Made by a program: the position numbers and the translations under genes | Notes under the pieces: generated by a model | What the model was told of the DNA's origin: nothing | Database searches by the model: none | Seen by the model: only the letters and a program-made list of their open reading frames with translations | NCBI GenBank assembly: GCA_946699065.1 | Contig: CAMPDV010001805.1 | Span: 28,110 to 92,109 of the forward strand | Reading direction: 5' to 3' | DNA: 64,000 bases | Source: Loxodes magnus | Lineage: Eukaryota; Ciliophora; Karyorelictea; Loxodida; Loxodidae | Part shown: positions 37,199-50,387 of the stretch, one piece after another | How the letters are laid out: every line of letters starts with the position of its first letter | Numbering within the stretch: the first letter of the stretch is position 1

Positions 37199-38341
37199 TC
37201 AATCAAACTAGTAATCATAATAACTGTAACTTAATTTTTCTGCATAATCGTAATTTGGTTGGTCATCATAGTAATAATATGATGGTGGTACTGAATAATC
37301 GTAACTATAGATATAAACAGGTGATTCTGATTTCTCTAATAAAGAATCGTAGTAATAATAGGGTGCCTGTGCATAACTATAAGGTCTTTCTGATTTTTGT
37401 AAGAATGAATCATAGTAATAATATGACTAAGAATAGGCATAAATATCTGATTTCTCTAGTAAGGAATCATAGTAGTAATAAGGTGCTTGTGCATAACTAT
37501 ATGGTTTTTCTGATTTTTGTAAGAATGAATCATAATAGTAATATGATGGTGCCTGTGAGTAACTATAAGGTCTTTCTGACTTTTATAAGAGTGAATCATA
37601 ATAGTAATAGGGTACCTATGCATAACTATAAGGTCTTTCTGATTTTTGTAAGAATGAATCATAATAATAATATGATGGTGCCTGTGAGTAACTATAAGGT
37701 CTTTCTGACTTTTCTAAGAGTGAATCATAGTAGTAATAAGGTGCATAACTATAAGCATCTGATGAGAGAGAATCATAATAATAATATGATGGTGCCTGTG
37801 AGTAACTATAAGGTCTTTCTGACTTTTCTAAGAGTGAATCATAGTAGTAATAAGGTGCATAACTATAAGCATCTGATGAGAGAGAATCATAATAATAATA
37901 TGATTAGTCGTAACTATAGGGGGAATCATACTAGTAATAAGCATAGGGTTTTAATGATTTTTGTATGAATGAATCATAATAGTAATAAGATGGTTATGCA
38001 GTATAAGCATCTGATGAGAGAGAATCATAAACATAGGGACTTTCGAGTGAATCATAATAGTAATAAGATGATTAGGCAGTATAATCGTAAGCATCCGATG
38101 AGAGAGAATCATAAACATAGGGACTTTCGAGTGAATTGTAATAATAATATGATGGACTTGTGGTATAATCGTAGTTGTAGACGTAAACAGCTTTATCAGT
38201 CTCATAAGGTTATACATAATCATAACTAGCAAGTGAGTCATAATAGCTATATTGATTCTTTTGTAACATTTGCTACACTCCGCTTTTGTAACTTTGAATG
38301 GAAACAACCAAACTTAGAATGATCGCGAGAAGTTTTTACAT
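37199..38341 (-). CDS. Secreted Tyr-rich YYYYDS-repeat protein, copy 25 (intact, 380 aa)
   Basis: Two-module form, 381 codons, no indels; the pitch to copy 24 is 1556 bp. The middle member of the three consecutive intact copies in the best-preserved part of the window. Confidence 0.89.
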
Positions 38342-38753
38342 TTTTTAGAAAAAACGAATGTTCTGCTTATATATCATATTTTAGTAATCGTTTTTTTATT
38401 AGTTTTTTTACAATAGCATTGGGGTTTTATTTTTCAGTGAAAAACTGATATATAATTTTTAAATACCATATCTCTCTTCAGTAACAAATCTATAAAAATG
38501 ATAAGTTTAACCGATATCGTAATAAAGTTGATAGATATAATTAAGTCTCGGAAATTTCTGAACATTTAATAAGTCTTGGATATAAAGTAAGTCTAGGATA
38601 TTTTTGACTGCATATTATATATCAATGAGTTCCAATTAAAATACTTAATTGCAATAAATTTTAATTACATCTTGAAAGACAAGATTTTACATTATATTTA
38701 AATGAGTAAAAAAGAGATTAAGAGTAAAAAAAATAAATAAAAAAGCTGTATTC

Positions 38754-39896
38754 TCAATCAAACTAGTAATCATAATAACTGTAACTTAATTTTTCTGCAT
38801 AATCGTAATTTGGTTGGTCATCATAGTAATAATATGATGGTGGTACTGAATAATCGTAACTATAGATATAAACAGGTGATTCTGATTTCTCTAATAAAGA
38901 ATCGTAGTAATAATAGGGTGCCTGTGCATAACTATAAGGTCTTTCTGATTTTTGTAAGAATGAATCATAGTAATAATATGACTAAGAATAGGCATAAATA
39001 TCTGATTTCTCTAGTAAGGAATCATAGTAGTAATAAGGTGCTTGTGCATAACTATATGGTTTTTCTGATTTTTGTAAGAATGAATCATAATAGTAATATG
39101 ATGGTGCCTGTGAGTAACTATAAGGTCTTTCTGACTTTTATAAGAGTGAATCATAATAGTAATAGGGTACCTATGCATAACTATAAGGTCTTTCTGATTT
39201 TTGTAAGAATGAATCATAATAATAATATGATGGTGCCTGTGAGTAACTATAAGGTCTTTCTGACTTTTCTAAGAGTGAATCATAGTAGTAATAAGGTGCA
39301 TAACTATAAGCATCTGATGAGAGAGAATCATAATAATAATATGATGGTGCCTGTGAGTAACTATAAGGTCTTTCTGACTTTTCTAAGAGTGAATCATAGT
39401 AGTAATAAGGTGCATAACTATAAGCATCTGATGAGAGAGAATCATAATAATAATATGATTAGTCGTAACTATAGGGGGAATCATACTAGTAATAAGCATA
39501 GGGTTTTAATGATTTTTGTATGAATGAATCATAATAGTAATAAGATGGTTATGCAGTATAAGCATCTGATGAGAGAGAATCATAAACATAGGGACTTTCG
39601 AGTGAATCATAATAGTAATAAGATGATTAGGCAGTATAATCGTAAGCATCCGATGAGAGAGAATCATAAACATAGGGACTTTCGAGTGAATTGTAATAAT
39701 AATATGATGGACTTGTGGTATAATCGTAGTTGTAGACGTAAACAGCTTTATCAGTCTCATAAGGTTATACATAATCATAACTAGCAAGTGAGTCATAATA
39801 GCTATATTGATTCTTTTGTAACATTTGCTACACTCCGCTTTTGTAACTTTGAATGGAAACAACCAAACTTAGAATGATCGCGAGAAGTTTTTACAT
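38754..39896 (-). CDS. Secreted Tyr-rich YYYYDS-repeat protein, copy 26 (intact, 380 aa)
   Basis: Two-module form, 381 codons, no indels, with the agctgtattc 3' flank. It precedes the rearranged copy 27, which shares the same flank variant and is therefore probably derived from this subgroup. Confidence 0.89.
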
Positions 39897-40307
39897 TTTT
39901 TAGAAAAAACGAATGTTCTGCTTATATATCATATTTTAGTAATCGTTTTTTTATTAGTTTTTTTACAATAGCATTGGGGTTTTATTTTTCAGTGAAAAAC
40001 TGATATATAATTTTTAAATACCATATCTCTCTTCAGTAACAAATCTATAAAATGATAAGTTTAACCGATATCGTAATAAAGTTGATAGATATAATTAAGT
40101 CTCGGAAATTTCTGAACATTTAATAAGTCTTGGATATAAAGTAAGTCTAGGATATTTTTGACTGCATATTATATATCAATGAGTTCCAATTAAAATACTT
40201 AATTGCAATAAATTTTAATTACATCTTGAAAGACAAGATTTTACATTATATTTAAATGAGTAAAAAAGAGATTAAGAGTAAAAAAAATAAATAAAAAAGC
40301 TGTATTC

Positions 40308-41550
40308 TCAATCAAACTAGTAATCATAATAACTGTAACTTAATTTTTCTGCATAATCGTAATTTGGTTGGTCATCATAGTAATAATATGATGGTGGTAC
40401 TGAATAATCGTAACTATAGATATAAACAGGTGATTCTGATTTCTCTAATAAAGAATCGTAGTAATAATAGGGTGCCTGTGCATAACTATAAGGTCTTTCT
40501 GATTTTTGTAAGAATGAATCATAGTAATAATATGACTAAGAATAGGCATAAATATCTGATTTCTCTAGTAAGGAATCATAGTAGTAATAAGGTGCTTGTG
40601 CATAACTATATGGTTTTTCTGATTTTTGTAAGAATGAATCATAATAGTAATATGATGGTGCCTGTGAGTAACTATAAGGTCTTTCTGACTTTTATAAGAG
40701 TGAATCATAATAGTAATAAGGTGCATAACTATAAGCATCTGATGAGAGAGAATCATAATAATAATATGATGGTGCCTGTGAGTAACTATAAGGTCTTTCT
40801 GACTTTTCTAAGAGTGAATCATAGTAGTAATAAGGTGCATAACTATAAGCATCTGATGAGAGAGAATCATAATAATAATATGATGGTGCCTGTGAGTAAC
40901 TATAAGGTCTTTCTGACTTTTCTAAGAGTGAATCATAGTAGTAATAAGGTGCATAACTATAAGCATCTGATGAGAGAGAATCATAATAATAATATGATGG
41001 TGCCTGTGAGTAACTATAAGGTCTTTCTGACTTTTCTAAGAGTGAATCATAGTAGTAATAAGGTGCATAACTATAAGCATCTGATGAGAGAGAATCATAA
41101 TAATAATATGATTAGTCGTAACTATAGGGGGAATCATACTAGTAATAAGCATAGGGTTTTAATGATTTTTGTATGAATGAATCATAATAGTAATAAGATG
41201 GTTATGCAGTATAAGCATCTGATGAGAGAGAATCATAAACATAGGGACTTTCGAGTGAATCATAATAGTAATAAGATGATTAGGCAGTATAATCGTAAGC
41301 ATCCGATGAGAGAGAATCATAAACATAGGGACTTTCGAGTGAATTGTAATAATAATATGATGGACTTGTGGTATAATCGTAGTTGTAGACGTAAACAGCT
41401 TTATCAGTCTCATAAGGTTATACATAATCATAACTAGCAAGTGAGTCATAATAGCTATATTGATTCTTTTGTAACATTTGCTACACTCCGCTTTTGTAAC
41501 TTTGAATGGAAACAACCAAACTTAGAATGATCGCGAGAAGTTTTTTACAT
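40308..41550 (-). CDS. Rearranged Tyr-rich YYYYDS-repeat protein, copy 27 (413 aa nominal, four modules)
   Basis: It has four consecutive 38-residue modules but has lost the 43-residue stretch containing FLQKSERPYSYAQV. The last module is fused directly to the LLQKSERPY segment (plus-strand junction near 40710-40720). The net change from the two-module form is +99 nt, so the frame is kept: a clean in-frame deletion plus expansion. The only frame break is an extra T in the codon 2-3 homopolymer (41541-41546). Its 3' flank is of the agctgtattc type. Confidence 0.8.
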
Positions 41551-41963
41551 TTTTTAGAAAAAACGAATGTTCTGCTTATATATCATATTTTAGTAATCGT
41601 TTTTTTATTAGTTTTTTTTACAATAGCATTGGGGTTTTATTTTTCAGTGAAAAACTGATATATAATTTTTAATACCATATCTCTCTTCAGTAACAAATCT
41701 ATAAAAATGATAAGTTTAACCGATATCGTAATAAAGTTGATAGATATAATTAAGTCTCGGAAATTTCTGAACATTTAATAAGTCTTGGATATAAAGTAAG
41801 TCTAGGATATTTTTGACTGCATATTATATATCAATGAGTTCCAATTAAAATACTTAATTGCAATAAATTTTAATTACATCTTGAAAGACAAGATTTTACA
41901 TTATATTTAAATGAGTAAAAAAAGAGATTAAGAGTAAAAAAAATAAATAAAAAAGTTGTATTC

Positions 41964-43244
41964 TCAATCAAACTAGTAATCATAATAACTGTAACTTAAT
42001 TTTTCTGCATAATCGTAATTTGGTTGGTCATCATAGTAATAATATGATGGTGGTACTGAATAATCGTAACTATAGATATAAACAGGTGATTCTGATTTCT
42101 CTAATAAAGAATCGTAGTAATAATAGGGTGCCTGTGCATAACTATAAGGTCTTTCTGATTTTTGTAAGAATGAATCATAGTAATAATATGACTAAGAATA
42201 GGCATAAATATCTGATTTCTCTAGTAAGGAATCATAGTAGTAATAAGGTGCTTGTGCATAACTATATGGTTTTTCTGATTTTGTAAGAATGAATCATAAT
42301 AGTAATATGATGGTGCCTGTGAGTAACTATAAGGTCTTTCTGACTTTTATAAGAGTGAATCATAATAGTAATAGGGTACCTATGCATAACTATAAGGTCT
42401 TTCTGATTTTTGTAAGAATGAATCATAATAATAATATGATGGTGCCTGTGAGTAACTATAAGGTCTTTCTGACTTTTCTAAGAGTGAATCATAGTAGTAA
42501 TAAGGTGCATAACTATAAGCATCTGATGAGAGAGAATCATAATAATAATATGATGGTGCCTGTGAGTAACTATAAGGTCTTTCTGACTTTTCTAAGAGTG
42601 AATCATAGTAGTAATAAGGTGCATAACTATAAGCATCTGATGAGAGAGAATCATAATAATAATATGATTAGTCGTAACTATAGGGGGAATCATACTAGTA
42701 ATAAGCATAGGGTTTTAATGATTTTTGTATGAATGAATCATAATAGTAATAAGATGGTTATGCAGTATAAGCATCTGATGAGAGAGAATCATAATAATAA
42801 TATGATTAGTCGTAACTATAGGGGGAATCATACTAGTAATAAGCATAGGGTTTTAATGATTTTTGTATGAATGAATCATAATAGTAATAAGATGGTTATG
42901 CAGTATAAGCATCTGATGAGAGAGAATCATAAACATAGGGACTTTCGAGTGAATCATAATAGTAATAAGATGATTAGGCAGTATAATCGTAAGCATCCGA
43001 TGAGAGAGAATCATAAACATAGGGACTTTTCGAGTGAATTGTAATAATAATATGATGGACTTGTGGTATAATCGTAGTTGTAGACGTAAACAGCTTTATC
43101 AGTCTCATAAGGTTATACATAATCATAACTAGCAAGTGAGTCATAATAGCTATATTGATTCTTTTGTAACATTTGCTACACTCCGCTTTTGTAACTTTGA
43201 ATGGAAACAACCAAACTTAGAATGATCGCGAGAAGTTTTTACAT
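41964..43244 (-). CDS. Tyr-rich YYYYDS-repeat protein, copy 28 (426 aa nominal, 46-residue duplication)
   Basis: Two 38-residue modules plus an in-frame tandem duplication of 138 bp (42631-42768 and 42769-42906) that doubles the FIQKSLKPYAYYQYDSPYSYD region, including its in-frame TAG and TAA codons. A T is missing near 42282 and an extra T lies near 43028; these offset in length but not in frame. Confidence 0.78.
42631..42906 (-). repeat. 138-bp in-frame tandem duplication in copy 28
   Basis: 42631-42768 is repeated at 42769-42906. It doubles a 46-residue N-terminal segment containing the otherwise single-copy FIQKSLKPYAYYQYDS element. The same junction is found in copies 29 and 31. Confidence 0.9.
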
Positions 43245-43656
43245 TTTTTAGAAAAAACGAATGTTCTGCTTATATATCATATTTTAGTAATCGTTTTTTT
43301 ATTAGTTTTTTTACAATAGCATTGGGGTTTTATTTTTCAGTGAAAAACTGATATATAATTTTTAAATACCATATCTCTCTTCAGTAACAAATCTATAAAA
43401 ATGATAAGTTAAACCGATATCGTAAAAAGTTGATAGATATAATTAAGTCTCGGAAATTTCTGAACATTTAATAAGTCTTGGATATAAAGTAAGTCTAGGA
43501 TATTTTTGACTGCATATTATATATCAATGAGTTCCAATTAAAATACTTAATTGCAATAAATTTTTAATTACATCTTGAAAGACAAGATTTTACATTATAT
43601 TTAAATGAGTAAAAAAGAGATTAAGAGTAAAAAAAATAAATAAAAAAGTTGTATTC

Positions 43657-44937
43657 TCAATCAAACTAGTAATCATAATAACTGTAACTTAATTTTTCTG
43701 CATAATCGTAATTTGGTTGGTCATCATAGTAATAATATGATGGTGGTACTGAATAATCGTAACTATAGATATAAACAGGTGATTCTGATTTCTCTAATAA
43801 AGAATCGTAGTAATAATAGGGTGCCTGTGCATAACTATAAGGTCTTTCTGATTTTGTAAGAATGAATCATAGTAATAATATGACTAAGAATAGGCATAAA
43901 TATCTGATTTCTCTAGTAAGGAATCATAGTAGTAATAAGGTGCTTGTGCATAACTATATGGTTTTTCTGATTTTTGTAAGAATGAATCATAATAGTAATA
44001 TGATGGTGCCTGTGAGTAACTATAAGGTCTTTCTGACTTTTATAAGAGTGAATCATAATAGTAATAGGGTACCTATGCATAACTATAAGGTCTTTCTGAT
44101 TTTTGTAAGAATGAATCATAATAATAATATGATGGTGCCTGTGAGTAACTATAAGGTCTTTCTGACTTTTCTAAGAGTGAATCATAGTAGTAATAAGGTG
44201 CATAACTATAAGCATCTGATGAGAGAGAATCATAATAATAATATGATGGTGCCTGTGAGTAACTATAAGGTCTTTCTGACTTTTCTAAGAGTGAATCATA
44301 GTAGTAATAAGGTGCATAACTATAAGCATCTGATGAGAGAGAATCATAATAATAATATGATTAGTCGTAACTATAGGGGGAATCATACTAGTAATAAGCA
44401 TAGGGTTTTAATGATTTTTGTATGAATGAATCATAATAGTAATAAGATGGTTATGCAGTATAAGCATCTGATGAGAGAGAATCATAATAATAATATGATT
44501 AGTCGTAACTATAGGGGGAATCATACTAGTAATAAGCATAGGGTTTTAATGATTTTTGTATGAATGAATCATAATAGTAATAAGATGGTTATGCAGTATA
44601 AGCATCTGATGAGAGAGAATCATAAACATAGGGACTTTCGAGTGAATCATAATAGTAATAAGATGATTAGGCAGTATAATCGTAAGCATCCGATGAGAGA
44701 GAATCATAAACATAGGACTTTCGAGTGAATTGTAATAATAATATGATGGACTTGTGGTATAATCGGTAGTTGTAGACGTAAACAGCTTTATCAGTCTCAT
44801 AAGGTTATACATAATCATAACTAGCAAGTGAGTCATAATAGCTATATTGATTCTTTTGTAAACATTTGCTACACTCCGCTTTTGTAACTTTGAATGGAAA
44901 CAACCAAACTTAGAATGATCGCGAGAAGTTTTTACAT
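43657..44937 (-). CDS. Tyr-rich YYYYDS-repeat protein, copy 29 (426 aa nominal, 46-residue duplication)
   Basis: Same 138-bp duplication as copy 28 (44324-44461 and 44462-44599). Four single-base differences (T missing near 43854, G missing near 44715, extra G near 44766, extra A near 44862) cancel in total length but scramble the frame locally. Confidence 0.75.
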
Positions 44938-45350
44938 TTTTAGAAAAAACGAATGTTCTGCTTATATATCATATTTTAGTAATCGTTTTTTTATTAGTTT
45001 TTTTTACAATAGCATTGGGGTTTTATTTTTCAGTGAAAAACTGATATATAATTTTTTAAATACCATATCTCTCTTCAGTAACAAATCTATAAAAATGATA
45101 AGTTTAACCGATATCGTAATAAAGTTGATAGATATAATTAAGTCTCGGAAATTTCTGAACATTTAATAAGTCTTGGATATAAAGTAAGTCTAGGATATTT
45201 TTGACTGCATATTATATATCAATGAGTTCCAATTAAAATACTTAATTGCAATAAATTTTAATTACATCTTGAAAGACAAGATTTTACATTATATTTAAAT
45301 GAGTAAAAAAGAGATTAAGAGTAAAAAAAATAAATAAAAAAGTTGTATTC

Positions 45351-46608
45351 TCAATCAAACTAGTAATCATAATAACTGTAACTTAATTTTTCTGCATAAT
45401 CGTAATTTGGTTGGTCATCATAGTAATAATATGATGGTGGTACTGAATAATCGTAACTATAGATATAAACAGGTGATTCTGATTTCTCTAATAAAGAATC
45501 GTAGTAATAATAGGGTGCCTGTGCATAACTATAAGGTCTTTCTGATTTTTGTAAGAATGAATCATAGTAATAATATGACTAAGAATAGGCATAAATATCT
45601 GATTTCTCTAGTAAGGAATCATAGTAGTAATAAGGTGCTTGTGCATAACTATATGGTTTTTCTGATTTTTGTAAGAATGAATCATAATAGTAATATGATG
45701 GTGCCTGTGAGTAACTATAAGGTCTTTCTGACTTTTATAAGAGTGAATCATAATAGTAATAGGGTACCTATGCATAACTATAAGGTCTTTCTGATTTTTG
45801 TAAGAATGAATCATAATAATAATATGATGGTGCCTGTGAGTAACTATAAGGTCTTTCTGACTTTTCTAAGAGTGAATCATAGTAGTAATAAGGTGCATAA
45901 CTATAAGCATCTGATGAGAGAGAATCATAATAATAATATGATGGTGCCTGTGAGTAACTATAAGGTCTTTCTGACTTTTCTAAGAGTGAATCATAGTAGT
46001 AATAAGGTGCATAACTATAAGCATCTGATGAGAGAGAATCATAATAATAATATGATGGTGCCTGTGTGTAACTATAAGGTCTTTCTGACTTTTCTAAGAG
46101 TGAATCATAGTAGTAATAAGGTGCATAACTATAAGCATCTGATGAGAGAGAATCATAATAATAATATGATTAGTCGTAAACTATAGGGGGAATCATACTA
46201 GTAATAAGCATAGGGTTTTAATGATTTTTGTATGAATGAATCATAATAGTAATAAGATGGTTATGCAGTATAAGCATCTGATGAGAGAGAATCATAAACA
46301 TAGGGACTTTCGAGTGAATCATAATAGTAATAAGATGATTAGGCAGTATAATCGTAAGCATCCGATGAGAGAGAATCATAAACATAGGGACTTTCGAGTG
46401 AATTGTAATAATAATATGATGGACTTGTGGTATAATCGTAGTTGTAGACGTAAACAGCTTTATCAGTCTCATAAGGTTATACATAATCATAACTAGCAAG
46501 TGAGTCATAATAGCTATATTGATTCTTTTGTAACATTTGCTACACTCCGCTTTTGTAACTTTGAATGGAAACAACCAAACTTAGAATGATCGCGAGAAGT
46601 TTTTACAT
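45351..46608 (-). CDS. Tyr-rich YYYYDS-repeat protein, copy 30 (418 aa nominal, one insertion)
   Basis: Three-module form with YSYTQAP in the first module, the first such copy since copy 3. It lacks the 46-residue duplication of its neighbours 28, 29 and 31. The single break is an extra A near 46180. Confidence 0.81.
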
Positions 46609-47019
46609 TTTTTAGAAAAAAACGAATGTTCTGCTTATATATCATATTTTAGTAATCGTTTTTTTATTAGTTTTTTTACAATAGCATTGGGGTTTTATTT
46701 TTCAGTGAAAAACTGATATATAATTTTTAAATACCATATCTCTCTTCAGTAACAAATCTATAAAAATGATAAGTTTAACCGATATCGTAATAAAGTTGAT
46801 AGATATAATTAAGTCTCGGAAATTTCTGAACATTTAATAAGTCTTGGATATAAAGTAAGTCTAGGATATTTTGACTGCATATTATATATCAATGAGTTCC
46901 AATTAAAATACTTAATTGCAATAAATTTTAATTACATCTTGAAAGACAAGATTTTACATTATATTTAAATGAGTAAAAAAGAGATTAAGAGTAAAAAAAT
47001 AAATAAAAAAGTTGTATTC

Positions 47020-48299
47020 TCAATCAAACTAGTAATCATAATAACTGTAACTTAATTTTTCTCATAATCGTAATTTGGTTGGTCATCATAGTAATAATAT
47101 GATGGTGGTACTGAATAATCGTAACTATAGATATAAACAGGTGATTCTGATTTCTCTAATAAAGAATCGTAGTAATAATAGGGTGCCTGTGCATAACTAT
47201 AAGGTCTTTCTGATTTTTGTAAGAATGAATCATAGTAATAATATGACTAAGAATAGGCATAAATATCTGATTTCTCTAGTAAGGAATCATAGTAGTAATA
47301 ACGTGCTTGTGCATAACTATATGGTTTTTCTGATTTTTGTAAGAATGAATCATAATAGTAATATGATGGTGCCTGTGAGTAACTATAAGGTCTTTCTGAC
47401 TTTTATAAGAGTGAATCATAATAGTAATAGGGTACCTATGCATAACTATAAGGTCTTTCTGATTTTTGTAAGAATGAATCATAATAATAATATGATGGGT
47501 GCCTGTGAGTAACTATAAGGTCTTTCTGACTTTTCTAAGAGTGAATCATAGTAGTAATAAGGTGCATAACTATAAGCATCTGATGAGAGAGAATCATAAT
47601 AATAATATGATGGTGCCTGTGAGTAACTATAAGGTCTTTCTGACTTTTCTAAGAGTGAATCATAGTAGTAATAAGGTGCATAACTATAAGCATCTGATGA
47701 GAGAGAATCATAATAATAATATGATTAGTCGTAACTATAGGGGGAATCATACTAGTAATAAGCATAGGGTTTTAATGATTTTTGTATGAATGAATCATAA
47801 TAGTAATAAGATGGTTATGCAGTATAAGCATCTGATGAGAGAGAATCATAATAATAATATGATTAGTCGTAACTATAGGGGGAATCATACTAGTAATAAG
47901 CATAGGGTTTTAATGATTTTTGTATGAATGAATCATAATAGTAATAAGATGGTTATGCAGTATAAGCATCTGATGAGAGAGAATCATAAACATAGGGACT
48001 TTCGAGTGAATCATAATAGTAATAAGATGATTAGGCAGTATAATCGTAAGCATCCGATGAGAGAGAATCATAAACATAGGGACTTTCGAGTGAATTGTAA
48101 TAATAATATGATGGACTTGTGGTATAATCGTAGTTGTAGACGTAAACAGCTTTATCAGTCCTCATAAGGTTATACATAATCATAACTAGCAAGTGAGTCA
48201 TATAGCTATATTGATTCTTTTGTAACATTTGCTACACTCCGCTTTTGTAACTTTGAATGGAAACAACCAACTTAGAATGATCGCGAGAAGTTTTTACAT
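47020..48299 (-). CDS. Tyr-rich YYYYDS-repeat protein, copy 31 (426 aa nominal, 46-residue duplication)
   Basis: Two modules plus the 138-bp duplication (47688-47825 and 47826-47963), separated from copies 28-29 by a copy without it. Five single-base indels lie near 47063, 47498, 48161, 48203 and 48270. A substitution near 47302 changes a Pro of YSYAQAPYYYYDS to Arg. Confidence 0.74.
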
Positions 48300-48712
48300 T
48301 TTTTAGAAAAAACGAATGTTCTGCTTATATATCATATTTTAGTAATCGTTTTTTTATTAGTTTTTTTACAATAGCATTGGGGTTTTATTTTTCAGTGAAA
48401 AACTGATATATAATTTTTAAATACCATATCTCTCTTCAGTAACAAATCTATAAAAATGATAAGTTTAACCGATATCGTAATAAAGTTGATAGATATAATT
48501 AAGTCTCGGAAATTTCTGAACATTTAATAAGTCTTGGATATAAAGTAAGTCTAGGATATTTTTGACTGCATATTATATATCAATGAGTTCCAATTAAAAT
48601 TACTTAATTGCAATAAATTTTAATTACATCTTGAAAGACAAGATTTTACATTATATTTAAATGAGTAAAAAAGAGATTAAGAGTAAAAAAAATAAATAAA
48701 AAAGTTGTATTC

Positions 48713-49973
48713 TCAATCAAACTAGTAATCATAATAACTGTAACTTAATTTTTCTGCATAATCGTAATTTGGTTGGTCATCATAGTAATAATATGATGGT
48801 GGTACTGAATAATCGTAACTATAGATATAAACAGGTGATTCTGATTTCTCTAATAAAGAATCGTAGTAATAATAGGGTGCCTGTGCATAACTATAAGGTC
48901 TTTCTGATTTTTGTAAGAATGAATCATAGTAAATAATATGACTAAGAATAGGCATAAATATCTGATTTCTCTAGTAAGGAATCATAGTAGTAATAAGGTG
49001 CTTGTGCATAACTATATGGTTTTTCTGATTTTTGTAAGAATGAATCATAATAGTAATATGATGGTGCTGTGAGTAACTATAAGGTCTTTCTGACTTTTAT
49101 AAGAGTGAATCATAATAGTAATAGGGTACCTATGCATAACTATAAGGTCTTTCTGATTTTTGTAAGACATGAATCATAATAATAATATGATGGTGCCTGT
49201 GAGTAACTATAAGGTCTTTCTGACTTTTCTAAGAGTGAATCATAGTAGTAATAAGGTGCATAACTATAAGCATCTGATGAGAGAGAATCATAATAATAAT
49301 ATGGATTGGTGCCTGTGAGTAACTATAGGTCTTTCTGACTTTTCTAAGAGTGAATCATAGTAGTAATAAGGTGCATAACTATAAGCATCTGATGAGAGAG
49401 AATCATAATAATAATATGATGGTGCCTGTGTGTAACTATAAGGTCTTTCTGACTTTTCTAAGAGTGAATCATAGTAGTAATAAGGTAGCATAACTATAAG
49501 CATCTGATGAGAGAGAATCATAATAATAATATTGATTAGTCGTAACTATAGGGGGAATCATACTAGTAATAAGCATAGGGTTTAATGATTTTTGTATGAA
49601 TGAATCATAATAGTAATAAGATGGTTATGCAGTATAAGCATCTGATGAGAGAGAATCATAAACATAGGGACTTTCGAGTGAATCATAATAGTAATAAGAT
49701 GATTAGGCAGTATAATCGTAAGCATCCGATGAGAGAGAATCATAAACATAGGGACTTTCGAGTGAATTGTAATAATAATATGATGGACTTGTGGTATAAT
49801 CGTAGTTGTAGACGTAAACAGCTTTAATCAGTCTCATAAGGTTATACATAATCATAACTAGCAAGTGAGTCATAATAGCTATATTGATTCTTTTGTAACA
49901 TTTGCTACACTCCGCTTTTGTAACTTTGAATGGAAACAACCAAACTTAGAATGATCGCGAGAAGTTTTTACAT
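48713..49973 (-). CDS. Tyr-rich YYYYDS-repeat protein, copy 32 (418 aa nominal, several indels)
   Basis: Three-module form with YSYTQAP first. Indels lie near 48932, 49067, 49168, 49304 (two bases), 49329, 49486, 49532, 49581 and 49826; net +4. The plan without them equals copy 30. Confidence 0.71.
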
Positions 49974-50387
49974 TTTTTAGAAAAAACGAATGTTCTGCTT
50001 ATATATCATATTTTAGTAATCGTTTTTTTATTAGTTTTTTTACAATAGCATTGGGGTTTTATTTTTCAGTGAAAAACTGATATATAATTTTTAAATACCA
50101 TATCTCTCTTCAGTAACAAATCTATAAAAATGATAAGTTTAAACCGATATCGTAATAAAGTTGATAGATATAATTAAGTCTCGGAAATTTCTGAACATTT
50201 AATAAGTCTTGGATATAAAGTAAGTCTAGGATATTTTTTGACTGCATATTATATATCAATGAGTTCCAATTAAAATACTTAATTGCAATAAATTTTAATT
50301 ACATCTTGAAAGACAAGATTTTACATTATATTTAAATGAGTAAAAAAGAGATTAAGAGTAAAAAAAATAAATAAAAAAGTTGTATTC

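Noticed and set aside
44894..45166. Plus-strand 90-codon open frame across the spacer right of copy 29
   Set aside because: It exists only in this unit because of local homopolymer indels. The same spacer elsewhere is closed in this frame.
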